DNA of 64,000 nt from Prostheceraeus crozeri (Eukaryota; Platyhelminthes; Polycladida; Euryleptidae). Position numbers and translations under genes: made by a program. Numbering within the stretch: position 1 is the first letter of the stretch; every line of letters starts with the position of its first letter. The stretch lies in assembly GCA_907163375.1 (NCBI GenBank), contig CAJQUW010000932.1, forward strand, positions 434,001-498,000, given 5' to 3'. Positions 20,458-31,009 of this stretch are shown one piece after another. The notes under the pieces were generated by a model. The model worked only from the letters and a program-made list of their open reading frames with translations. It ran no database searches and had not been told where the DNA came from.

Positions 20458-21045
20458 TCCATCTAAGAAACCAACAAAAAATACACTCCAGACTCAAAAA
20501 GCAACTATCCTCTCCCACACTCAAACTAACAACCCATCAAATAAACTACTCCATTCCCCAGCCTCAAAACCATATGTCTCTCTCCCCCTCTCTCAACATC
20601 AACATCTCGTACCTAAATCTTCTCTCTCACTCCAGTCTCTCAAACGTTCAACCATCTAAACTTACATCCTAAACACCTCACCTACCACTTTCTCACTCCC
20701 CCTCTCATCCCCTTTCACAACTCTTCCAACTCACCAGCAAAAACCTCGACAAACTCCGACAAAACTCACATTCAACTCACATCAAACTTTCTCAACCCGC
20801 ATCAAAACTCAACCGACATACACAAAACAAGACCTCGCTCATAAACATCTCCGACCCAAAATCACTCAAGCGCTCTCACCTCACTATACCACGCTCTTCA
20901 TCTCCGAAACGTCAAACCCAAACTAACCCTACCCACACTTCCACTCACTCAAACTCAAAACTCCTCTCATCTTCCCCACAAATCACCACGGAATCCAACT
21001 TAAACTCACACTACCACATTCAGGAGAACGTCTTAGCTAACATCC
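20260..21045. other. G-depleted (C/A-rich plus strand) segment, no intact gene
   Basis: For almost 800 bases the plus strand is C-, A- and T-rich with very little G. The complementary strand is correspondingly C-poor, like the coding strand of the 13604 gene. All frames have stops. It may be the decayed body of a minus-strand gene that began with the zinc-finger relic at 21264. Low certainty. Confidence 0.4.
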
Positions 21046-21264
21046 TTAACTTAGTATTTTGATGTGATTTCTGTAGATAAACATTGTTGTTTTATGTATC
21101 GCATGAGATTGTTTTTTCCTTGTGAATATGTGTCCACAACTGTACATTCCCCATGTGATGACTTTTCCACTGAAAGACATTTTTCCTATCCCTGTATATT
21201 TCCACCCTTCACGAAGTAAAAAGACTTTTTGTATATAGCAATGTTTTATTTGAAGTGCGCTCAT
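21046..21264 (-). pseudogene. Zinc-finger relic related to the polymerase N-terminus
   Basis: A 72-codon frame contains YSCGHIFTRKK, matching CGHIFTRKR of the first polymerase zinc finger. The similarity is also visible in DNA: minus-strand 21148 to about 21075 aligns with 16588-16660 through words such as TGTGGACACAT, ATCTCA and TGTTT, with one indel that breaks the finger. This looks like a duplicated, decayed copy in inverse orientation. The rest of the frame is not recognisable. Confidence 0.4.
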
Positions 21265-21345
21265 AGTATATATTTCAGTGATGTTGTATAAAAAAGGTCT
21301 ATTGCTTCACATCATGTACATATTTCAATAAATGGTTGTATAAAA
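21264..21345 (-). promoter_or_regulatory. Duplicated TATAAAA-containing segment
   Basis: GTTGTATAAAAAAGG (about 21284) and GTTGTATAAAAGA (about 21332) sit in a roughly 48-bp near-duplication that also shares ATATTTCA. The TATAAAA strings read on the plus strand, so they would drive transcription rightwards, away from the relic and into the pyrimidine-rich block. Function uncertain. Confidence 0.3.
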
Positions 21346-21479
21346 GACTTCACTTTGTTTTCCGAAACACTAAAGTACGAGATTAGTATCATTCACATAG
21401 ATGCACTCTAAAACCATTGGTAAATATTTGATAGCAATAGAGGGTATAGATTGTTTGACGACGGATTATAGAAAATAAA

Positions 21480-24400
21480 TTCAAAACACTTCTCCGCTTG
21501 TTGTTCTATACGCTTCGCGTTTGGTACGGATCTTCTCGTGCGTTTTTTATCTCATTGTTCTTCGTTCTGCGTCATTCGTGGGTCGTTGTGTTCTCTTCCT
21601 CGGCGCGATCTTCTGTTAAGTCTATCGGTTCTCGACCATTTCCCCCCCTGCGGTCTCTGGGTTCTTCGTTGGGCCTAATAGTTCTACTGGCGTTCTTCTC
21701 GTCATCTCTTAGTCTCGTCTTACAGTTCTTTTCGGACTAGTTTAGGTGCGGCAAGTGCGTCTTTGAACTTCTACGCTTCTTTCTTATGGCGGCCGTTTCT
21801 TCTTTCCGACGTTTTTTTTATCCCCTTCGCTGTTCCTCGGTCGTCTAGTGTGCGTTGTCGCTCTCGGCTTCTCGGGATGTTTACTCCGAATTCTAGATCT
21901 TTCTGAACGTCCCTCAGGCTGACGGCGCTGGAGTAGAGCTTCACTTCGCTTCTTCTACGCCTCTTTCTGTTCCGGCGAGATGCGCGTCCTTTCTTCTTTC
22001 TTCGGCAGGGTTCACAGTTCTGACTGGTCTCAGAGGGGGTTAGACCGGGCTAATGCCTTTCTTCTTCGTCCTTTATTTTCTTCTCGGGCGATTTACTCGG
22101 TTCTGACGCCCATACCGCTCTTGGTTGTACCACTATCCTAATGTGAATTCGGGCGTTACGCTCGGGGCCGCTTTTCCTTGGTCTGGCGTTCTTTGTTTTG
22201 CTTCTCCACGTCATCGAGTGCGCGGCTTTCGTCGCTTATCGGTCTTTTTGCGGCGGGTCCGAGCGCTATCGAGGTACATCTCTTCCTTCTCCGGCGCTCT
22301 TTGCGGTCGAGGCGTTCTTGTTGCCCTCGGAAGGCGATCCTCTTCTGGCCTGTCTGCTCGGGGGTTCTTACGGTAACGAGAGTCTTTCCTGGTTCTCTCG
22401 CCGGGATCTTAAGTTGCTTTCTGATTCTCGTACGTGCTTTCTTGAATTTTACTAACTTCTCTGCTTCTCTTCTGTTGCCGTCTCCGATTTCTCGTCATTC
22501 TCGGCAGGCGCGCGTCTTCTACCTACGGATCTGAAGTGGAGTCGCTCCTACGTTCGGGGGCGGGTTCTGTACGTTCTGTAGTCGGGTCTTAACGGCGGGG
22601 CTGCGGACGGTCGCGGCATCTTCTCGTTCTTCTGCTTCACGAGCTTCTGAGGCTAATCTTCTACGTCGTGTGGTCGCCTCTTCTAGCGGGCTCTGTGATG
22701 GATCATCATGGTGTCGGCTTCATCGCGTGGCGGTTTCGTTGGGGTTTCGCGCGGCTGCTCTCTTCGCTTCGGCTAACATCATCTGGCCGTCTTTGGCGGT
22801 TACGCCATCTTAGCGGTGTTAGCGCGTTCTTCGAGGTCGTTCGGTACTCCGAATCTCTCGGTCGCGTCCTCGCCCTTCTGTGGCCTTCACATCTTCTTTG
22901 TTTCGATACTTTGGCCTTCTCCTCTTCTATCTCTTGTCTCTCTTCCCTGTCTTCATGGCGAGGTCGTGGTCGTCTGCGTCTTCTGCGCTTCTCGTGTCTC
23001 GTCTCGCGAAATGTTCGTCTCTTCCTTGGCGGCCGTCGCGTTCGTCTTCTTGCGGATTGTTCCTTGTGTAATCTTCTTAGGGTAGCGCAGGATCTTCCTG
23101 ATGTTTTCTCTTCAGGCGGGGTGATATCTTTCTTGTTCTCGCTTCTCGTGGCGGATACCATGCTTCTTCGATATTACGTCTCGCGATAACATCTTCTTGA
23201 CTTTCCGGATCTTCCTCTGTAATTTTTCTCTTCTATCTTCTTCTGTCTCCGGCCTGAGAGTCGGGTTCGATCTAGACGTGGTGGAAACGTAGGAGACGGT
23301 TTTACTTATTTAGGAAGGACTCTCTCTCGGACGCTCAGTCAGGGACCCTCAACGGTTCTGGGTTTGGTTTCTACCCTACTCTTCTTCTCTTCTTCTTCTC
23401 CATCATCTGGCGTTTTTCTCTCTGTTAAAGGCAGAATCTTCTATTAAGGATCTAGCGAGGCTCTAGAATTCTGGTTTTAGTTTTTTGATTTCTCAGGGGA
23501 CTCGCTTCTGCTCCTGTGCTCGGGGCCTTCTGGTCGTGTAGGTTCTGGCGATCTTCTGACCAATCATCTGGCGAACTTCTAGTTATCTTCTGTCGTCTTC
23601 TTTCTCGGGAGGTCCACGGGGATTCGGCATCCGTCGCTACTTCTAGTTCCCGACTTAGCTCTTGCGGGAGGCTTCTCTCCATTTCTGTTAGCGGTTCTAA
23701 ATCTCTACGATGTTGCGCAGTGCGGTAACTTCTAGTGCTTCTTCTATCTCTAGGGTGTGCGTATCTCCTGTTACTCTAGGTTTCGCTTCTTCGCTTCTTC
23801 TACGCTCTTCTTACGCGGGTTCCTTCTACCACGGAATCTTCTCAATACGCGGTACTCGTCGTGAGGTCTTGCCGTTCTTCGTTCTTATATCATCTCGGAT
23901 CTTCTCTTTAGTCTTCTTATCTTCCATTCTGCAGGGTTGCGCGATCTTCTTCTCTCGAGCGGGTCTTTTCACGGGCCATCTCGTGTGCGGGGGCTCGGTT
24001 CTCCGAGACGACGCCTATCTCTTAACGGTCCTCGGGCCTACGCGATCCATCTGAAAAACATCTTATAGTCGTTTCCTTCATCTCCGGGGTCTTTCATCTC
24101 TTCACTGATAAATCTCTGAACGTTCTTTGGTTCTTCTCTGTCTTATCAAACCTGACTTCCTATTACGTCGTCTTCTACGCTTCTACGTTCCTGAGAGAAT
24201 CTTGCTCTTCTGGCGCTCCGGTTCTCGCTTCTATGGCGACTTCTTGCGCGTTCTTGTGGTCGTATATTCTCGGCATCTTCTCTTAAACGGGTCTGATATA
24301 TTAACACGCGTTCTATTTGTGACTTAATCATACGTCGATCGTTCTTCGCTTCTTGGTCGGCGCTTGTTTCATCTACGATCTTTCTCATTCTACAGGCTCC

Positions 24401-26440
24401 GGGAGGTTCTTCTTCCGCTCGTGTGCTCGACGAATTAGTTCACTCGACGCGGATGCGATCTCCTCCGAGCTGGCTTCCTCGGGGGTGCGGTAGACGGCTT
24501 CTCGTTCTTTCTGACGTTTTTGTTAATTCTGCGGGGACGTTCGCGTCTTTCCTTTCGTCTATACGTAGACGCATTCTATAATCTTCTCTCCTCGTTTCTG
24601 GTATATTCTCTTGCGCGTTCAAACAACTTCTCAGCTGAGCGCTGCTGCGTATCTTAGTAGTTTCCTTTTCGCTACGTGCCTTCTACAATTCTCGTTCTTG
24701 TTGCCATCGAGTCTTGTACGTCTCGGGAGTTGTCGGAACGTCTGACGGCTTTAAACAGTTCTCGTCTGGGCTTCCTCTTAGTAGATTCTCGGTGCGTCCT
24801 TTCCCATACGGCTTAAAGCGCGGGTCGGTCTGAAGCTCCTTGGGCGTCTTGGAAATCTACGGGAGTCATCTTCTTGTTCTCGGCTCGAAAAAGGATCTTG
24901 TGAAGTTTCTTCACATCAATCTTCGAGAACTTTCTGTTCTTTCGTTGCGAAATCTTCTTTTATTTAGTTCGGGGTACGTCTCTACATGTCGGTTGACTGA
25001 CGGTCCGATCTTCATCGTCGGCTGTCTTCGGGGATATGACGAGGGAAGTTCCCATTCTGACTCTTCTTCTTCGTTCTTCTTTCTAGTAGGCGTGTCGTGC
25101 TAGGCGTATTCGGCGATGTGTCCATCTTCTCGCTTCAAGCCTTCGTGTCGGTTTCTTCTGGCGGCGTCGTTTCTGTTCTAACGGGCGTTCTTATTCTGTC
25201 GCTCCTTCTAACGTCTGTTCTCGTTCTCCGTCCGGCGGTCTGTCCATAATGTTTACGGAATCGGGCCGGCGCGGCGGCGGGCGTTCATTTTCTCTGCAAC
25301 ATCTTCAGTTGTAGTTCGTACGTTCTCTGTCCTTCAGCGGTAATCATCTCCGGAGCGTCTTCTGCCTCTTCTCTTCTTGGCGTACGGTGATTTGGAGTAT
25401 GCGTCCGAATTCTCTATCAGTCTTCTTCGCGGCTTCTTATTTTATCCCTTTATTCGGGAAGATGTCTTCTTAATTGCGGTTCTATCGGTCTCTTCTTCGG
25501 TCCCATTATTCCTCGTGTTTTCAGAACGCAGTCCTCTCTGTCGGCGTGGGTTGCGTCTATTCGCGGATACATGTTCATGCCCCTCTTCTCCTACTGCTCG
25601 GCGCTTGTGCGCCTTCTTGGCAGCTTCTCTCGACGGTCTAATTTCTGGGTGGAGCTAACCATCATTCTAGTTGTTTTCGTCTGGTGAACTTCTTCCGGTT
25701 TTTTTTATTTTTTTTATTTTTCCTCTTGCTTCTCTCAAATATCATCGTCGAGTCTCGGACTGAGGAGTGTCGGGGAATCCCAACTTCTTTCACTATGTAA
25801 TTCTGTTCCATTCTTACCTCGCGCTTCTGAGGGGACTTCTCGGGGCATCTGTCAAATATAGACCGGCAGGTCTCCGGTGCGTTCTTCCTTCAAAACATCT
25901 TCTGAAGCGATTTTTGCTAGTCGAGTACTCAGATGGATCGCTGTTTACGCGCTCGGCGTAGAGACCTTCTTTTGGTACACCGAGGTCTTCCGTTTGTTTT
26001 CTGTTTTACGCGATAATCATCTGATTACTCGTCTTCTCCCTCTCGCTTGCGGTCTCTTCTCGTGAACGAGTGCTGCTCTTATTCGTTCCTATGCGAGCTT
26101 CATTTTACTGGTCTCTCTGCGTCCTACGGCGACCGTTCTGCTTCTTACCTATGGTCTTCTCTCTTTTTTCTTCTTCGAAGAGCGGTGCTTTCTTTTCATC
26201 GCGTCGCGGGCGAAGCGTGATGGCCTTTCCCCCCATCTTGGGGCGGGAAAACGTGGGGCGAGGTTCTATACAACTCGTATTTCCTCGCGCTTCTCGGGCC
26301 TGTTCTGAACTTGTGAAGACCATCGTTCTGTTCTTTTGCGCGTTCTTTCTGATGCTGACACCTTCTCGCATGTCTCGGTTCTTCTTAAATCTTTCTGGAA
26401 CGTCGTTGCTACTACGGGTTACGAACTCTTGAGACTCTTG
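21480..26440. other. Five-kb pyrimidine-rich, A-poor block without recognisable genes
   Basis: From about 21485 the plus strand is dominated by T and C, with endlessly varied CTTCT, TTCTCG and TCTTC words, yet has no exact period. ORFs on either strand are biased by composition (Arg/Glu-rich on minus, Ser/Leu/Phe-rich on plus) and none shows a domain. The right edge falls inside a minor capsid gene. Possibilities are a decayed purine-rich coding or repeat array, an unfamiliar satellite, or an assembly or base-calling artefact. Confidence 0.6.
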
Positions 26441-27820
26441 TTTTTACGACTATTCCATATGAAGCGTCTTTATCATGAATGAAATCACGTAAAATGTATT
26501 CTTTTTTCTCACCAACAGAAATAGGTAGAATCAAATCACTTTGAATGTAAAGGTGCTGTTCATGTTTATCAAGTGTCATTGGTGTTTCTATACCAATCGT
26601 ATGCGCAGCAGCAAACACAGTTTGTAGCATTGAAAAACCAAAGAGTTTTTTCAAATTTTTACTCAATTGACATTGAATGTCATCACCCAGTTTCAGAACA
26701 ACGCGTTGATTTTCAATTGAAAACGAAATGTGGTGTGTCTTTACATCATATTTACTTTTCATCACATGCTTCAACTTCTGTTGTATATAAGGATTTACTA
26801 CATGAATGAAGCTTTCAACTGTATGATATAGACGCGGCATTATATTGATAGCAACTTTAGATTCTTCATAAGACTGGTAAATTTTCTTGATGCGATCGCC
26901 ATAGATGTCCACCCACCATTCATCATTAACTGAATCAGCTTTAGTGTGATATTCATGAGAAGCATACACCACACCGCTTCCAATAATAGGTGTATAATGT
27001 CTTACAAAATGACGCAAGGTTGGAGAGAAATAAACTGTAAGTTTGTCATTATATTTCTGAATAACCAACTTATTTTTGTCCGCCATAATTTTCTCTCCAT
27101 ACTTCTTACCCACAGTCTCATTCCATCGTTTTACTAACTCAATAAGTGATAAAGGTTGAACACCACGCTTTTTCAAAATGATGCGTTCTTCGCATTCTAC
27201 AACATCTTCATCAAATATTTTAAATCTATAATGAAATTTGTTGATTCGATTTGAATAAACTTTTTTAACATTTGCAGTAGCAATTGATGTTAGATGTAGT
27301 CCATGACCAAAACCAAGATGTGGATAGAATTCATTATCCAACCTCAGCGTAAGACCTTTAGTAAAAGAATGAAAGCGGAAGGAACTGTCTCCCACTCCAA
27401 TGATAGATAGTAAACTCATAAGCTTTCTGATTTTTATTCTTCATGATGGAAGTATTACCACTGTTGAATGCCTTAATAATTTTCTCATTTCCCAAATGGT
27501 TCATAAGAATCTGATTTTATCTGAATCCATTCATAGTTCCACTTTCCATCTGATGTTAAATTGTATGGGAACTGAAATGCATTATTCATCGTTATTCCAT
27601 CATGGGTGCGAGGAGTCAATATCATTTCTTCCAAATCATTCACATTCTGAATATTGCTATCATAGCAAATACTAGAAACGCCAACCTCCCATTCACCTTC
27701 TAAATGCAGTGGGCGATTTAATTCTACTCGATAGTCTGATGGTTTATTTTTGGGAAATTTATTCATAGAAGCATTACTGGGCAAGTAGATTAGAAACGAG
27801 TCCTTATTTTCACTTTCCAT
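26412..27820 (-). pseudogene. Minor capsid-like protein B, frame-broken and missing its C-terminus
   Basis: The start is probably the ATG at 27820, 32 bases after a TAATGCAAAA box. The first frame (to 27485) has the family signature SFLIYLPSNASMNKFPKN and LEGEWEVGVSSI. Coding then changes frame at least twice between about 27485 and 27400 and continues in the 27419-26412 frame with HTKADSVNDEWWVDIYGD, VVLKLGDD and FGF, ending at DLILPISVGEKKEYILRDF. In the sister gene about 50 more residues follow this point. Here sequence after about 26450 is the pyrimidine-rich block, so the end was replaced. Family role: penton or vertex-type virion component. Confidence 0.7.
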
Positions 27821-27867
27821 ATTATTCACATTGGAAAAATATATTAGCATACTTTTGCATTAACTCT

Positions 27868-29252
27868 TCATTCGAAATGGAGTGTGATACTTGTCACAGC
27901 ATCTTTATGAAAAGGAATCAACGCACCAGCATCGTCATAAATGGCAATATCAATTTGTGGGATGTAGTTTGATTTCAGCTTTGTATAATGCACTTTCTTG
28001 AAAGTATGCTCAGATAAAATACTGCAGCTTTTTGGCTGGTATGGTATCATTGCTAGCAATGGAGCTTCAACATCTCCCACACGTACATCTTCACCAATAT
28101 TGGAATATATCTGAAAATAGTTAATACGACGCGATAGCGACATGTCTGCGCTAGCTTTGGTTACAGTACCACTTTTAAAGATATTTGATCAAAACCCAAA
28201 ATGTCCATTAGAGTTTTATCCATAATTAGTTCAATACCTTTTCCACTTATAGTGAGAGACAAAGTACCTTCTTTTCAGAAAATGAAATATGTTGCTCATT
28301 AATCACTTCATTTAAATAATCTACAACCAATTTAACCGAAGTAATAATGCGAGGCATCAACACTCTTGTTTCATGTAAGATACCACCTAAGGCTCTACAC
28401 ACTTTCTGTATAAAGATACGGTCCATTCTGTATCAAATTGATTTGACCTTTCACATGGCAAATGTTGCATATCAGATTTCCATGAACAGCTGCAGAACGA
28501 TGTCGTAAGAACTGATGAAAATCTTTTGAACAAACTAATACTAGATCATCATCATTTAATTTACTTATTGCAATATGATTAGATGATTTGATATAAGTCA
28601 ATGTTGCCACTTGTTTACCATCAACTCGAAGGAGATAATTAAATTTCTTCAATAATGTTTCAGGAGTCATGTTTGTCTTTCTTGGCTTAATCACAATCTT
28701 CTTCACCAACGTCTTCTCATTTCTTGGAATAAGATCTACATAATAAGCTTCCTCTCGATATATTAACTGTTTATGACCACTTATGTGGTAATTAACGTTA
28801 AAATTATCATAGCTTGTTAAGGCGCTAGCGAGGTAACCTAAATCATTTCTTAAACTTGGACTTAAACCAACAATCCAATCTTTCTCAACTACATGATGTA
28901 CATAAGTATAATCATCATTGTGCGGAGTAAATTGGACAATATGTTTACACGCTTTATTCAAGAAATCATATATAAACTTTTTACATGATAAGAGATCTTT
29001 CTTTGGCCACTGTGGAATGTATACTCGGCACCCCTTTTCACATTGATAAGCAGCTGTACGCCTCATATTAATAGTCATCACCTCATGATCAAAAGTATAG
29101 ACACAGTTGCTATAAACAAGTTGAGTGACACCCACTTCCCAATTTCCATTTAGCTGTTGTGCATGATCAATGGGAGTAGAAAAGAGTGCGGCTCGATTAC
29201 TAGTAAATCTCTTTGTAGCCGCATTGCTAAGCAAAATATGATAAAACGACAT
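27868..29252 (-). pseudogene. Minor capsid-like protein A, with several frame breaks
   Basis: The start is taken as the ATG at 29252 (MSFYHILLSN), 21 bases after a TATGCAAAG box; the upstream in-frame ATG at 29273 lies inside that box region. The first frame runs to 28395 and contains the LNGNWEVGVTQLVY signature shared with gene B. At least three frame changes occur between 28397 and 28150. The last frame (28143-27868) holds the conserved ending INYFQIYSNIGEDVRVGD and PQIDIAIYDDAG...TLHFE. A and B are tandem paralogues, both about 450 residues when whole, matching the large minor capsid proteins of Polintons. Confidence 0.75.
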
Positions 29253-29287
29253 TTTTATATTGCTAATCTGCAACTTTGCATAACATC

Positions 29288-29602
29288 ATGAAGACTTGGA
29301 TTTTGGACTCTCTACAATATATCAGAGTTGATCGTGATGGAAACGTACATTTCAAAAATTCTCATGGTCATACATCAAGAGGAATTACATTAACATGGCG
29401 ACAATTTGTCAACCTCAATGATATCATGAGGGATTTGGAATATTTTGAAACATTAAGATTCATCTCCTTGGGTGATCAAGTTTGGCTTCAACATTACAGA
29501 AATGAAATTCAAATCTACCATTCTCATTCCGCAAACTGTTTCTCATTTCGCAAATACAATTGGGAGAACTCATCGCTCCATCATGACATTTATTCGTCGT
29601 GA
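29288..29602 (+). CDS. PC4-like protein 1 (predicted single-stranded DNA-binding coactivator fold)
   Basis: The ATG at 29288 (MKTWILDSLQYIRV) is preferred over an upstream TTG. 104 residues. The core, YIRVDRDGNVHFKN followed by RGITLTWRQFVNLNDIMRDL, parallels the PC4/Sub1 fold: beta strands, then the signature K/RGISLxxEQWxxLKxxIxDI leading into the long helix. A second half (VWLQHYRNEIQIYHSH) repeats a beta-like pattern. PC4 proteins bind ssDNA and help the basal transcription machinery. The gene diverges from minor capsid gene A with only 35 bases between the ATGs, and is followed by a paralogue and a TBP-like gene. Homology is by eye only. Confidence 0.55.
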   Translation: MKTWILDSLQYIRVDRDGNVHFKNSHGHTSRGITLTWRQFVNLNDIMRDLEYFETLRFISLGDQVWLQHYRNEIQIYHSHSANCFSFRKYNWENSSLHHDIYSS

Positions 29603-29652
29603 GTTCATCGCCCTACTATGCAAATCTTAATCAGACATGACTACCACGCACC

Positions 29653-29937
29653 ATGAGTTGGAAATTAGATTCCCTACAACGTATTGAAACGGATCATGAT
29701 CGAAACGTCTATTTCAAAGATTCAACTGGAAATGTGAGAAGAGAGTTTGCTTTATCTTATCGTCATTTTCAATCTCTACATCATATCATGAAGGACTTGA
29801 AATACTTCTATATGAAAAGACATTCACGTATTGGAAATCGCATCTGGCTGCGCGTCAACAATCGGCGAATTCAACTCTATCATTCCCAACTTCATACTAA
29901 CTTCACATTTCATCAAGGTAGTTGGGGAAAAGTATAA
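29653..29937 (+). CDS. PC4-like protein 2 (tandem paralogue)
   Basis: 94 residues, starting MSWKLDSLQRIETD, 27 bases after a TATGCAAAT box at 29617-29625. It shares with its left neighbour the pattern WxLDSLQxIxxDxxxNVxFK, a helix entry (FQSLHHIMKDLKYF), and a C-terminal IWLR...IQLYHSQ strand. The two proteins are clear paralogues and probably arose by tandem duplication. Its last codons overlap the TATAAAAG box of the TBP-like gene. Predicted nucleic-acid binding; a homodimer or heterodimer with protein 1 would be typical of PC4 folds, but this is inference. Confidence 0.55.
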   Translation: MSWKLDSLQRIETDHDRNVYFKDSTGNVRREFALSYRHFQSLHHIMKDLKYFYMKRHSRIGNRIWLRVNNRRIQLYHSQLHTNFTFHQGSWGKV

Positions 29938-29940
29938 AAG
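29931..29940 (+). promoter_or_regulatory. TATA box of the TBP-like gene
   Basis: GTATAAAAGG lies 36 bases before the ATG at 29976, inside the end of the preceding gene. It is the best canonical metazoan TATA box in the element. Confidence 0.55.
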
Positions 29941-29975
29941 GAAGGTACATCGCTCAATTTACTCATTCTTTCATC

Positions 29976-30521
29976 ATGAAGCGTCATCGCTACACCATCG
30001 TCAACATTCTCCGTCGCTTCAGACTCTACACCAAAATCGATCTCACAACATTACACCAACAGCTTCCAAACAGCAAGTATTACCCGGGCCGACCTCAAAT
30101 GTTAGTGGTGAAGATGAACAATTCACGGAATCTTCAACTCTTCCCAAATGGGACTGTACAGATTCTCGGCGCCCTTTCTCATTCATCGGCGCAGTCAATG
30201 CGCTTAGAGCTACAGAGACTACTACGTCGGATATGGAAGAGGGAGAGGTGTGTGATGTCGAATCTGACTGTGGACAATATGGTGATCTCTACTCAATTGA
30301 GTGACAGTCTATCATTTTTGAAGATTCGTACCAGCAGTTACAATTTGTGTTATGAACCCGAACTTTTTCCTGCAGCTCTCATTAGTTGTTGGTTACCTGT
30401 GCATGTGGCAATCTTTCATAATAGTAAAGTGATCATTACTGGACTAAAATCTCATGTACAAGCAAATGTGATCCTAGACTATCTCATTGAGTATGTACGT
30501 ACCCAGCGGATTGTAAAATAA
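29976..30521 (+). CDS. TATA-binding-protein-like protein (181 aa)
   Basis: The ATG at 29976 gives 181 residues, the size of the TBP core. Two direct repeats are visible. Repeat 1 has LQLFPNGTVQILGALSHSSA (55-71) aligning with the TBP [20 protein letters not shown] segment. Repeat 2 has VDNMVIS (99-105), SYNLCYEPELFPAALI (121-136) and IFHNSKVIITGLKS (146-159), matching TBP IQNMV, SSYEPELFPGLI and IFVSGKVVLTGAK. Three of the four DNA-intercalating Phe positions are kept (56, 131, 147); the first of repeat 1 is lost near 40-42. TBP nucleates transcription by bending promoter DNA. It follows two PC4-like genes, suggesting an element-encoded transcription module. Confidence 0.85.
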   Translation: MKRHRYTIVNILRRFRLYTKIDLTTLHQQLPNSKYYPGRPQMLVVKMNNSRNLQLFPNGTVQILGALSHSSAQSMRLELQRLLRRIWKRERCVMSNLTVDNMVISTQLSDSLSFLKIRTSSYNLCYEPELFPAALISCWLPVHVAIFHNSKVIITGLKSHVQANVILDYLIEYVRTQRIVK

Positions 30522-30547
30522 AAAACAATTTTTCCAACATGATGTTT

Positions 30548-31009
30548 TTATTTCAAATCATGATAGAACTTACAAATCATTTTTTCATTAGAGGATGGAT
30601 TACATGAAAAGTTTTGAATAACAGATGCAAATCGAGATACATGTAAACGTTTTAAGATGAAGTACAGTACAAAAGCACCACACGTTGATGAAAGTGGATG
30701 TTGTAGTATGCGTTCATTTCGCTGATATTGACGCGTATGTTTTCTCAACCACTGCTGTGTTGGTATATTTGGAGGTTGAGCAAGAGAGTCAAATAGTTCA
30801 CCACGTCGGTCTTCTCCAATAAAGATCGCTTTCCAATGCTCACCGCCTAAATTCTGCGAATGAGTGTTTAGCACAATAAAGATGGGATAGTGATTTACTG
30901 CAGGTGGTAAGGTATCGAGTGAATAGACATTATCGAAAGCTTTCAACGTCGCTTCGTCTGCATTACGCTGCACTTTAGTCTTAATATCGTCAGCAGTCAA
31001 CCAACTCAT
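30548..31009 (-). CDS. PRO: Adenovirus/Ulp1-type cysteine protease
   Basis: 153 residues from ATG 31009, whose A is shared with the TAA that closes the major capsid locus. The catalytic set is visible in order: His in GEHWKAIFI (about residue 59), Asp in GELFDSLAQ (about 75), and Gln-Cys in LQHPLSSTCGAFVLYF (Cys about 110). Length and spacing fit the Polinton/adenovirus maturation protease of the C48/C5 group, which processes capsid precursors at Gly-Gly-like sites; possible substrates next door contain QRGG and QKGG. The 3' end meets the TBP-like gene tail to tail, 26 bases apart. Intact. Confidence 0.9.
   Translation of the reverse strand: MSWLTADDIKTKVQRNADEATLKAFDNVYSLDTLPPAVNHYPIFIVLNTHSQNLGGEHWKAIFIGEDRRGELFDSLAQPPNIPTQQWLRKHTRQYQRNERILQHPLSSTCGAFVLYFILKRLHVSRFASVIQNFSCNPSSNEKMICKFYHDLK

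Noticed and set aside
22706..23161. 151-codon Arg/Glu-rich minus-strand frame in the pyrimidine block
   Set aside because: Explained by scarcity of T (and so of stops) on that strand; other frames nearby look the same.
29831..30304. 157-codon plus-strand frame overlapping the TBP-like gene
   Set aside because: Out-of-frame shadow of the PC4-like 2 and TBP-like genes, whose own frames have clear family signatures.
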